The notes under the pieces: model-generated | What the model was told of the DNA's origin: nothing | Databases searched by the model: none | Seen by the model: only the letters and a program-made list of their open reading frames with translations | Source: JAMLIN01 sp041676645 | Lineage (GTDB): Bacteria > Pseudomonadota > Gammaproteobacteria > Burkholderiales > Burkholderiaceae_E | Length of the DNA stretch: 64,000 nt | NCBI GenBank assembly: GCA_041676645.1 | Contig: JBAYRO010000004.1 | Coordinates: 1 to 64,000 of the forward strand | Direction of reading: 5' to 3' | Shown: positions 57,705 to 64,000 of the stretch, in pieces | Numbering within the stretch: the first letter of the stretch is position 1 | Layout of the letters: each line of letters starts with the position of its first letter | Made by a program: the position numbers and the translations under genes

Positions 57705-58883
57705 ATGCGTGAAGCTGTAATCGTCTCGACCGCCCGTACCGGCCTGGCCAAGAGCTGGCGGGGGGCGCTGAACATGACCCACGGCGCGACCATGGGCGGG
57801 CATGTGGTGCGCGCCGCCATCGAGCGGGCCGGAATCGACCCGGGCGAGGTCGAGGATGTGCTGATGGGTTGCGCGACGCCCGAAGGGGCCACCGGCGGCA
57901 ACATCGCCCGCCAGATCGCCCTGATGGCCGGCTGCCCGGTCAGCGTTTCGGGCGCCACCGTCAACCGCTTCTGTTCCTCCGGCCTGCAGACGATCGCGAT
58001 GGCCGCCCAGCGCGTGATCGCGGGCGAGGGCGACGTCTTCGTCGCCGGCGGCGTCGAATCCATCTCCTGCGTCCAGAACGAGGCGAACCGGCACATGGCC
58101 CAGGATCCCGAGCTCGAGCGCATCAAGCCCGAGATCTACTGGAGCATGCTGCAGACCGCCGAGCAGGTGGCCAGCCGCTACGGTATCGGCCGCGAGCAGA
58201 TGGACGAATACGGTGCCCGCAGCCAGCAGCGCGCCTGCGCAGCCGCCGAGGCCGGGCGCTTCGCGGACGAGATCGTGCCGATCACGGTGCGCACCGCGGT
58301 GGCCGATCCGCGCACCGCCCAGATGATCACCCGCGAGGTGACGCTGGCCGACGACGAGGGTCGCCGGCCCGGCACCACCGTCGAGGGCATCAGCGGAATC
58401 CGCCCGGCCTTGCCCGGCGGCACCATTGCCGCGGGCAACGCCAGCCAGTTCTCCGACGGCGCGGGAGCGGTCGTGGTGATGGAAGCGAAGCTCGCCGAGA
58501 AGCGCGGCCTCAAGCCCCTGGGCGCATTCCGCGGCTTCGCGGTCGCCGGCTGCGAGCCCGACGAGATGGGGATCGGACCCGTCTACGCCGTGCCCAAGCT
58601 GCTCGAGCGGGCCGGGCGCAAGGTCGAGGACATCGATCTCTGGGAGCTCAATGAAGCCTTCGCGGTCCAGGTGATCTACTGCCGGGACAAGCTCGGCATT
58701 CCCGATGATCGGCTCAACGTCAGTGGCGGGGCGATCGCGGTCGGCCACCCCTACGGCGTCAGCGGCCAGCGCCTGACCGGCCACGCCCTGATCGAGGGAC
58801 GCCGTCGCGGCGCGAAGCTCGCGGTCGTGACCATGTGCGTGGGCGGCGGCATGGGGGCGGCGGGGCTGTTCGAAGTCTTCTGA
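57705..58883 (+). CDS. Acetyl-CoA acyltransferase (thiolase)
   Basis: A 392-residue thiolase that splits 3-oxoacyl-CoA. The nucleophile is Cys in VNRFCSSGLQTIA (about 88), followed by WELNEAFA, the His of GGAIAVGHPYGVSG and the Cys of CVGGGMGAAG. The length and motifs fit the FadA/AcaB-like degradative group. It follows the bifunctional gene by 47 bp and precedes the thioesterase by 3 bp, in a clear operon. Confidence 0.9.
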   Translation: MREAVIVSTARTGLAKSWRGALNMTHGATMGGHVVRAAIERAGIDPGEVEDVLMGCATPEGATGGNIARQIALMAGCPVSVSGATVNRFCSSGLQTIAMAAQRVIAGEGDVFVAGGVESISCVQNEANRHMAQDPELERIKPEIYWSMLQTAEQVASRYGIGREQMDEYGARSQQRACAAAEAGRFADEIVPITVRTAVADPRTAQMITREVTLADDEGRRPGTTVEGISGIRPALPGGTIAAGNASQFSDGAGAVVVMEAKLAEKRGLKPLGAFRGFAVAGCEPDEMGIGPVYAVPKLLERAGRKVEDIDLWELNEAFAVQVIYCRDKLGIPDDRLNVSGGAIAVGHPYGVSGQRLTGHALIEGRRRGAKLAVVTMCVGGGMGAAGLFEVF

Positions 58884-58886
58884 ACC

Positions 58887-59315
58887 ATGACGGTGAACGA
58901 CAAGGGATTTCCCTTCGACATTCCCTTCCTCGACTGGCTCGATTGCCGCATGCACGAAGCGGAGATCGGCCATGCCAGCTTTTCCCTGGTGATGCGGCCG
59001 CATCACCGGAATTCCTACGGCATGGCCCATGGCGGGCTGGTCCTGACCATGCTCGATATTTCGCTGGCGATGGCCGCCCGTTCGCTGGAGGTGCCCAACC
59101 GCGGCGCCGACATGCCCGGCATGCTGACCGTCGAGTTGAAGACGAGCTTCATGCGGCCCGCATACGGGGAGAAGATCCGGGCCGAGGGCCATTGCATCCA
59201 CCGGACCCGCACGCTCGCTTTCTGCGAGGGCGAGGTCTACGACGGCGAAGGCCTGCTGGCGGCAAGGGCGAGCGGCACCTTCAAGTACCCGAGTCTACGA
59301 AAGGATCCGAAATGA
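58887..59315 (+). CDS. PaaI/YdiI-family hotdog thioesterase
   Basis: A 142-residue hotdog-fold acyl-CoA thioesterase. HRNSYGMAHGGLVLTMLDISL holds the family HGG element with the catalytic acidic residue in the following helix; VELKTSFMRPAYGEKIRAEG is the next conserved strand pair. It would release free acid and CoA when an intermediate builds up. Its stop overlaps the oxidoreductase start (ATGA). Confidence 0.85.
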   Translation: MTVNDKGFPFDIPFLDWLDCRMHEAEIGHASFSLVMRPHHRNSYGMAHGGLVLTMLDISLAMAARSLEVPNRGADMPGMLTVELKTSFMRPAYGEKIRAEGHCIHRTRTLAFCEGEVYDGEGLLAARASGTFKYPSLRKDPK

Positions 59316-60310
59316 GTGAGATGAACAAGCAGTGGCTGCTGGCCTCGCGCCCCGACGGCGTGCCGACCGAGGCGAACTTCAGGCTGGTGGAAACACCGAT
59401 CCCCGAGCCCGCCGATGGACAGGTGCTGGTCCGGCATCATTTCATGTCGCTCGACCCCTACATGCGCGGTCGCATGGACGATGCCAAATCCTATGCCATT
59501 GCCCAGAAACTCGATGAAGTGATGGGGGGCGGCACGGTCGGGGAGGTCGTCGCCTCGCGCAATGCCGAGTACCCGGTCGGCCAGATGGTGGTGGCCGCCG
59601 GCGGCTGGCAGCAGTACTGGCTGTCGGACGGCCGGGACCTGCGCAAGATCGACACCAGCCGGGTGCCGGCGTCGGCCTGGCTCGGTTCGGCTGGCATGCC
59701 GGGGGTCACGGCCTGGCACGGCCTGAACCGCATCATCGAGCCGAAGTCGGGCGAGACGATCGTGGTGTCGGCGGCGACCGGCGCGGTCGGCGCGGTGGTT
59801 GGTCAACTGGCCAAGCGCAAGGGCTGCCGGGTCGTCGGCATCGCGGGCGGCGCCGAAAAATGCCGCATCGTGACCGAGGAGTACGGCTTCGACGCCTGTG
59901 TCGACTACAAGGCCGGACGCCTGCGCGAGGACTTGAAGGCGGCCACGCCGGACGGTATCGACGGCAACTTCGAGAACGTCGGTGGCGAGGTCTTCGATGC
60001 GATCCTCGCGCGCATGAACGCCTTCGGGCGGGTCGCCGTCTGCGGCCTGATCTCGGGCTATTCCGGCGAGGCGATCCCGCTTCGCAACGTCCGCTCGATC
60101 CTCGTCAACCGCCTGCTGGTGCGCGGCTTCATCGTCTCGGACGACATGAGCTCCTGGCCGCCGGCGCTCGAGGAACTCTCCGGGCTGGTCGGCAGCGGCC
60201 AGCTGAAGTACCGTGAAACCATCGCCGAGGGCATCGAGTCGGCGCCGTCGGCCTTCATCGGCCTGCTGGCCGGGCGCAACATCGGCAAGCAGCTGGTCCG
60301 GCTGGCCTGA
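59312..60310 (+). CDS. Zinc-free NADP-dependent oxidoreductase (CurA/prostaglandin reductase type)
   Basis: A 332-residue medium-chain dehydrogenase/reductase of the leukotriene B4 dehydrogenase/CurA branch, which reduces enones or enals with NADPH. It has VRHHFMSLDPYMRGRM, GMPGVTAWHGLNRI and the nucleotide motif VVSAATGAVGAVVGQLAK, and lacks the zinc-ligand Cys/His set. It also has FENVGGEVFDAIL, typical of the group. It is coupled to the thioesterase and may saturate or detoxify an unsaturated intermediate of the cassette. Confidence 0.87.
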   Translation: MSEMNKQWLLASRPDGVPTEANFRLVETPIPEPADGQVLVRHHFMSLDPYMRGRMDDAKSYAIAQKLDEVMGGGTVGEVVASRNAEYPVGQMVVAAGGWQQYWLSDGRDLRKIDTSRVPASAWLGSAGMPGVTAWHGLNRIIEPKSGETIVVSAATGAVGAVVGQLAKRKGCRVVGIAGGAEKCRIVTEEYGFDACVDYKAGRLREDLKAATPDGIDGNFENVGGEVFDAILARMNAFGRVAVCGLISGYSGEAIPLRNVRSILVNRLLVRGFIVSDDMSSWPPALEELSGLVGSGQLKYRETIAEGIESAPSAFIGLLAGRNIGKQLVRLA

Positions 60311-60390
60311 AGCCGATCGCCCGGGCGCCGGCCCGGGCGGCTTGCACGGCGCTTCGTCGCCGAGCCCGGCAACCCGAACGGAGACGCACC

Positions 60391-61158
60391 ATGAACGCAC
60401 CCCAGAAGTCGGTCCGCTCGCAGGTCAGCGCCGAGGAATGGCAGCTGCGCTGCGATCTCGCCGCCTGCTATCGGCTGGTGGCGATGTACGGCTGGGACGA
60501 CCTGGTCTTCACCCATCTCTCGGCGCGCCTGCCGGGCCCGGAACATCATTTCCTGATCAATCCCTATGGAATGATGTTCGACGAAATCACCGCCAGCAGC
60601 CTCGTCAAGGTCGACATGGACTGCCGGCCGCTGCTGCCATCGCCGTATCCGGTCAATCCGGCGGGCTTCGTGATCCACAGCGCGATCCATCTCGGACGCG
60701 AGGATGTCGTCTGCGTGATGCACACCCACACGCCGGCCGGCGTCGCGGTGTCGGCGCAGAAGGACGGCCTGCTGCCGATCTCGCAGCAGGCGAGCGTCGC
60801 CCTCGCGTCGCTCGCCTACCACGACTACGAGGGCATCGCGGTGCGCGAGGACGAGAAGGCGCGGCTGCAGACCGACCTCGGCGGTGCGAGCGCCATGATC
60901 CTGCGCAATCACGGCCTGCTGACGGTCGGCCCCAGCGTTGCCGACACCTTTCTCACCATGTTCACCCTGGAGCGGGCCTGCCAGGTGCAGGTTCTCGCGC
61001 AATCGGGCGGCGCGGAACTGATCCCGATCGATCCCGGCGTGCTGAACGGCGTGCGCGACGCGGTCCGGGTGGTCGGGGCCGGCAGGAAGGGTGGGGACAT
61101 CGCCTGGCCGGCGCTGCTGCGCAAGCTCGAGCGGGTCAATCCCGGCCACGCCGACTGA
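60391..61158 (+). CDS. Class II aldolase/adducin-family protein (second copy)
   Basis: A 255-residue member of the class II aldolase/adducin fold. His residues in VVCVMHTHTPAGVAVS and the later ILRNHGLLTVG are the probable metal ligands; DLVFTHLSARLPG and FLINPYGMMFDEI match the adducin-head branch. ATG 60391 follows GGAGACGCACC. It is the same length as the protein at 14646 but clearly diverged, so the two likely have separate substrates. It follows the oxidoreductase by 80 bp on the same strand. Confidence 0.83.
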   Translation: MNAPQKSVRSQVSAEEWQLRCDLAACYRLVAMYGWDDLVFTHLSARLPGPEHHFLINPYGMMFDEITASSLVKVDMDCRPLLPSPYPVNPAGFVIHSAIHLGREDVVCVMHTHTPAGVAVSAQKDGLLPISQQASVALASLAYHDYEGIAVREDEKARLQTDLGGASAMILRNHGLLTVGPSVADTFLTMFTLERACQVQVLAQSGGAELIPIDPGVLNGVRDAVRVVGAGRKGGDIAWPALLRKLERVNPGHAD

Positions 61159-61233
61159 GGACCGGGGAAGCGAACATCATGCGCTCCGCTCACGACCTCC
61201 AGGCGTCGGCGCGGGCCTCGAAGGCGGGATGCC

Positions 61234-62148
61234 ATGGCTGAAGACAGCGCAGCGGAGATCCGGACCGGCCAGCATGCCGACCTCGGCGATGGCATTCGCC
61301 TTCACTATGCGAGCGCCGGCCGGCCGGGTGCGCCGCTGATGCTGTTCCTGCACGGCTTTCCCGAGTTCTGGTATGCATGGAAGGCCTTGCTGCCCCATTA
61401 CGGCCGGCAGCACTTCGCGGTGGCGCCCGATCTGCGCGGCTACAACCTGTCCTCGCGGCCCGCCGAGGTCGAGCATTACCGGATCGGTCGCCTCATCGAG
61501 GATGTCGACCGACTGATCAAGGCGCTCGGTTACCAGGATGCCATCGTGGTGGCGCACGACTGGGGCGGTGCTCTCGCCTGGTCGGTCGCCATCGCCCGTC
61601 CGGCGCTGATCAGCCGGCTGGTCATGCTGAACGCGCCCCACCCGATTCCGTTCGCGCGGGCGCTTGCCACCGATCCGGCGCAGCAGGCGGCCAGCCAGTA
61701 CATGAACTGGCTGCGCCGACCGGGCTCCGAGGATGCGCTGGCGGCCGACGACTTCGCCCTGATGCAGAAGTTCCTGCGCGGCTTTTCCGAAGCCGACTGG
61801 CTCGACGACGCGACCCTGGCCGCCTACAAGGAAGCCTGGGGCCAGCCCGGCGCGATTCGCGGCGGCGTGAACTGGTATCGGGCTTCGCCCCTGTACCCCG
61901 CCACCGACACCGATCCGGGCGCCGGTCGGCTCGAGCTGCGCGAGGAGGACTTCATCGTCCCGATGCCGACCCTGCTGATCTGGGGCGAACAGGACCAGGC
62001 GCTGCTGCCCGTGCTGCTCGACGGCATCGAGCGGGTGGTGCCCCGGCTGCGCATGGTCCGGATTCCCGATGCGACCCATTGGCTGGTGCATGAAAAACCC
62101 GAGAAGATAATCGCCGCGATCGATGATTTCCTCGACGACGCGAACTGA
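61234..62148 (+). CDS. Alpha/beta hydrolase, epoxide hydrolase/haloacid dehalogenase-like
   Basis: A 304-residue hydrolase. The oxyanion motif is LHGFPEFWYAW, the nucleophile Asp sits in VVAHDWGGALAW (about 109), the acid in IWGEQDQALL and the His in DATHWLVHEKP. An Asp nucleophile places it with epoxide hydrolases and fluoroacetate dehalogenases, not with Ser esterases. A cap domain lies between about 140 and 230. The 75-bp gap from the aldolase leaves co-transcription open. Confidence 0.85.
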   Translation: MAEDSAAEIRTGQHADLGDGIRLHYASAGRPGAPLMLFLHGFPEFWYAWKALLPHYGRQHFAVAPDLRGYNLSSRPAEVEHYRIGRLIEDVDRLIKALGYQDAIVVAHDWGGALAWSVAIARPALISRLVMLNAPHPIPFARALATDPAQQAASQYMNWLRRPGSEDALAADDFALMQKFLRGFSEADWLDDATLAAYKEAWGQPGAIRGGVNWYRASPLYPATDTDPGAGRLELREEDFIVPMPTLLIWGEQDQALLPVLLDGIERVVPRLRMVRIPDATHWLVHEKPEKIIAAIDDFLDDAN

Positions 62149-62166
62149 GCCGCGGATCGCGCGGCT
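62148..62166 (+). terminator. Possible terminator hairpin after the epoxide hydrolase-like gene
   Basis: AGCCGCG and CGCGGCT form a 7-bp perfect stem with a 5-base loop directly at the stop codon. No T-run follows, so support is weak. Confidence 0.3.
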
Positions 62167-62236
62167 TGCCGCGTCGGGCGGGGCAGGGGATCATCGCTTC
62201 TGCTAAGGTCGCGATTTCTCGCCGTCGCAGGAGCCC

Positions 62237-62986
62237 ATGATGCCTGGTCACCACCGCCTTGCCGATTCCGTCCGGAACCGGGTCCCGTCGTTGCCGGGCG
62301 ATGCGTCCAGGCGCCTCCTGCTGGGCATGGGTGCCGCTGCCGTCGCGCTGGCCGCACTGCCGGTGCGAGCGAGCGGCATCGGCGGCTCCGATGCCCTGGC
62401 CGCCCTGCGTGCCGCGCTCGAGCAGGGGGCCGATGCAGCGGTTGCGCAACTCGGCGCGAGCGGTGGCTTCGCCAACGATCCGAAATGGCGCATTCCCCTG
62501 CCGGAGGCGCTTCGCAAGAGCGAGAAACTGCTGCGCTTCGCCGGACAGGGCGAAGCGCTCGACACCCTGGAAACGACCATGAACGATGCGGCCGAACGCG
62601 CGGTCGCGCGAGCCAGACCGCTGCTGTCGGCGGCAATCCGCGACATGGAAGTGAGCGACGCGCAGCGCATCCTCACCGGTGGCGATGATTCGGTCACCGG
62701 CTACTTCCGCGAGAAGACCGAGACGGAGCTCGATGCCGAGTTCAGGCCCGTCGTTGGCCAGCAGCTGGAATCGCTCGACGTTGCGAAGCAGTACGACGCG
62801 ATCGCGGGACGCGGGGCGAAGTTCGGTCTGGTCAAGGAAGACGCCGCAACGCTCGACGGCTATGTGACCGGCAAGGCCATCGATGCGGTCTACGCCATGA
62901 TCGCCGAGAAGGAGCGGGCGATCCGCGCCGATCCGATCTCGGCTGGCAGCGATGTCCTGAAGCGGGTCTTCGGCGCGATCCGGTAG
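62237..62986 (+). CDS. DUF4197-family exported protein, probable Tat signal
   Basis: A 249-residue protein of the DUF4197 family, function unknown. The N-terminus has ASRRLLLGMGAAAVALAALP, a twin-arginine (Arg25-Arg26) signal with cleavage near VRASG. The mature part shows the family pattern: ALRAALEQGADAAVAQLG, IPLPEALRKSEKLLRFAG, MNDAAERAVARARPLLSAAI and the repeated Gly/Asp turn GGDDSVTGYFREKT. It ends DPISAGSDVLKRVFGAIR, also typical. The export route differs from the usual Sec or lipoprotein signal of the family as I recall it. Confidence 0.82.
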   Translation: MMPGHHRLADSVRNRVPSLPGDASRRLLLGMGAAAVALAALPVRASGIGGSDALAALRAALEQGADAAVAQLGASGGFANDPKWRIPLPEALRKSEKLLRFAGQGEALDTLETTMNDAAERAVARARPLLSAAIRDMEVSDAQRILTGGDDSVTGYFREKTETELDAEFRPVVGQQLESLDVAKQYDAIAGRGAKFGLVKEDAATLDGYVTGKAIDAVYAMIAEKERAIRADPISAGSDVLKRVFGAIR

Positions 62987-63014
62987 CCGTATCGGGACAG
63001 GCGGCCACGACACG

Positions 63015-63827
63015 ATGCCAGCCTTCCTTACAAGCCTCGACGACGGAACCCGTCTGGAGTGCCGGACTTTCGGGACGATATCCCCGCAGGCGCCTGTCCT
63101 GGTTTTTCTCCATGAAGGCCTCGGATGCGCCAGTCTCTGGAGGGATTTTCCGGAGAGGCTTTCCCGTGCCACCGGCTTGCCGGCCTTGTGGTACAGCCGG
63201 GCCGGGTATGGAGGATCGTCGGGTGTCGAGTGGCCGCGCCCTGTCACGTACATGCATCATGAAGCGCTGGTCGTGTTGCCGGCGCTTCTGGCCGAGTTCG
63301 GGATCTCGAATGCAATCCTGTTCGGGCACAGCAATGGCGCGTCCATTTCCCTGATCCATGGAGGATCCGGACAGGCCGACAAGCTGCGGGGCATCATCGT
63401 CGAAGCGCCTCATGTATTCCTGGAGGACGTTACCGTCGAGTCGATCCGTGGCCTGATGGAGCAATACGAGCATGGCGATCTTCGGCTCAAGCTCGCGCGC
63501 CATCAGGGAGAGAACGTCGATTGCGCGTTCCGCGGATTTGCCGAGACATGGCTCGTTCCCGAGAACGCCGCCTCCTGGAACATCCTGGATTACGTCGAGA
63601 AGATCCGGGTGCCGACCCTCGTCTTCCAGGGGGAGAACGATCAGTACGCCACCGTGCGACAGGTCGAAGCGATCGAGGATGCCGCGCCGGGGTTCGTCGA
63701 ATCAGCGATCGTCCAGCACTGCGGCCATCATCCGCATTTCGAGGCAACGGACCTGGTTCTCGAGCGCAGTACGCGATTCATACGCAAGCTCATGGAGAAA
63801 CCCGGCGCTTCAGGACCTCCTGCATGA
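63015..63827 (+). CDS. Alpha/beta hydrolase (Ser nucleophile type)
   Basis: A 270-residue hydrolase. The oxyanion turn is FLHEGLGCASLW, the nucleophile elbow is ILFGHSNGASISL (Ser about 108), the acid is in VFQGENDQYA and the His in QHCGHHPHFEA. The HEGLG variant of the HG motif occurs in a widespread subgroup of uncharacterised esterase-like proteins. It starts 28 bp after the DUF4197 gene and converges with the NRDE gene 17 bp downstream. Confidence 0.83.
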   Translation: MPAFLTSLDDGTRLECRTFGTISPQAPVLVFLHEGLGCASLWRDFPERLSRATGLPALWYSRAGYGGSSGVEWPRPVTYMHHEALVVLPALLAEFGISNAILFGHSNGASISLIHGGSGQADKLRGIIVEAPHVFLEDVTVESIRGLMEQYEHGDLRLKLARHQGENVDCAFRGFAETWLVPENAASWNILDYVEKIRVPTLVFQGENDQYATVRQVEAIEDAAPGFVESAIVQHCGHHPHFEATDLVLERSTRFIRKLMEKPGASGPPA

Positions 63828-63844
63828 GCGGGGCCCGGGCGCCA

Positions 63845-64000
63845 TCAATCGCCCCCGCGCGCGAAGGATTCGTCGCGTTCCCGGTAGCCGGCCGCGGGCG
63901 CGCCGGGCGTGTTCCATGAGCGCTCGGTGAAGCGCATCCGGCCGTCATCGCGCGCCTCGATGAGGGTGGAGGCGCGGGTGCCGTAGCCGCCGAAGAGGTC
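63845..64000 (-). CDS. NRDE-family (TANGO2-like) protein, C-terminal part
   Basis: The minus strand from the window edge is open for 51 codons to TGA at 63845-63847. It reads DLFGGYGTRASTLIEARDDG, then RMRFTERSWN. The YGTR-(A/C)-ST-x-L-I core followed by a RF-E-R strand is the conserved C-terminal region of NRDE/TANGO2 proteins, implicated in haem or lipid handling. The N-terminal Asn-Arg-Asp-Glu motif lies outside the window. Confidence 0.6.
   Translation of the reverse strand, partial: DLFGGYGTRASTLIEARDDGRMRFTERSWNTPGAPAAGYRERDESFARGGD

Overview
The window is about 64 kb of GC-rich, gene-dense DNA from a heterotrophic Proteobacterium. It is most probably a Gammaproteobacterium: tamA-tamB, a yciB-bolA-parvulin cluster, a DUF4197 protein, a fused mrpAB (phaAB-type) antiporter and a FadE of the long YafH type all point that way. 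I cannot name a genus. I saw no rRNA, tRNA, CRISPR array or prophage. The only clear mobile DNA is the right end of an IS3-family element at the left edge (1-123), which has cut an ahpD-like gene, and one 55-bp REP-like palindrome (46186-46240).

Layout. 0.1-2.8 kb: broken ahpD, AraC regulator, and two small exported proteins. 2.85-12.2 kb (minus): P-type cation ATPase, tamA and tamB, closely packed. 12.3-15.4 kb (plus): an AGXT2L-type PLP enzyme, an APH-type small-molecule kinase and a class II aldolase. 15.5-25.5 kb (minus): a five-gene fatty-acid operon (fadE, thiolase, FadB/FadJ-type bifunctional enzyme, CoA hydrolase/transferase, and a fused epimerase/SPW/VKOR membrane protein), with 4-nt overlaps at every junction. 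25.7-29.4 kb: catalase and an exported 5'-nucleotidase lipoprotein. 29.4-34.4 kb (minus): first branched-chain-type (liv) ABC importer. 34.7-37.4 kb (plus): amidase plus a two-subunit TPP decarboxylase. 37.4-38.15 kb: two decayed genes, one behind a probable Fur-controlled promoter. 38.15-46.2 kb (plus): complete Mrp Na+/H+ antiporter operon running into fumC and tadA. 46.2-47.9 kb (minus): parvulin, bolA, yciB. 48.0-61.2 kb (plus): a 41-residue basic protein, an acyl-CoA ligase, a second complete liv importer, and a beta-oxidation cassette (bifunctional FadJ-like protein, thiolase, hotdog thioesterase, zinc-free oxidoreductase, class II aldolase). 61.2-64 kb: two alpha/beta hydrolases, a DUF4197 protein and the end of an NRDE-family gene.

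How it fits together. The window is dominated by acid catabolism and uptake. Two paralogous liv importers each lie beside degradative enzymes (an amidase and TPP decarboxylase in one case, an acyl-CoA ligase and beta-oxidation enzymes in the other), and a third, separate beta-oxidation operon lies between 15 and 25 kb. The Mrp antiporter fits a saline or alkaline habitat, and the catalase fits aerobic life. The most unusual items are the epimerase/SPW/VKOR fusion tied to beta-oxidation, the kinase plus phospho-lyase-like pair with an aldolase, the acyl-CoA ligase/liv/beta-oxidation cassette, the Walker A Lys-to-Arg change in both LivF proteins, and the DUF2325 gene with an amber codon behind a Fur box.
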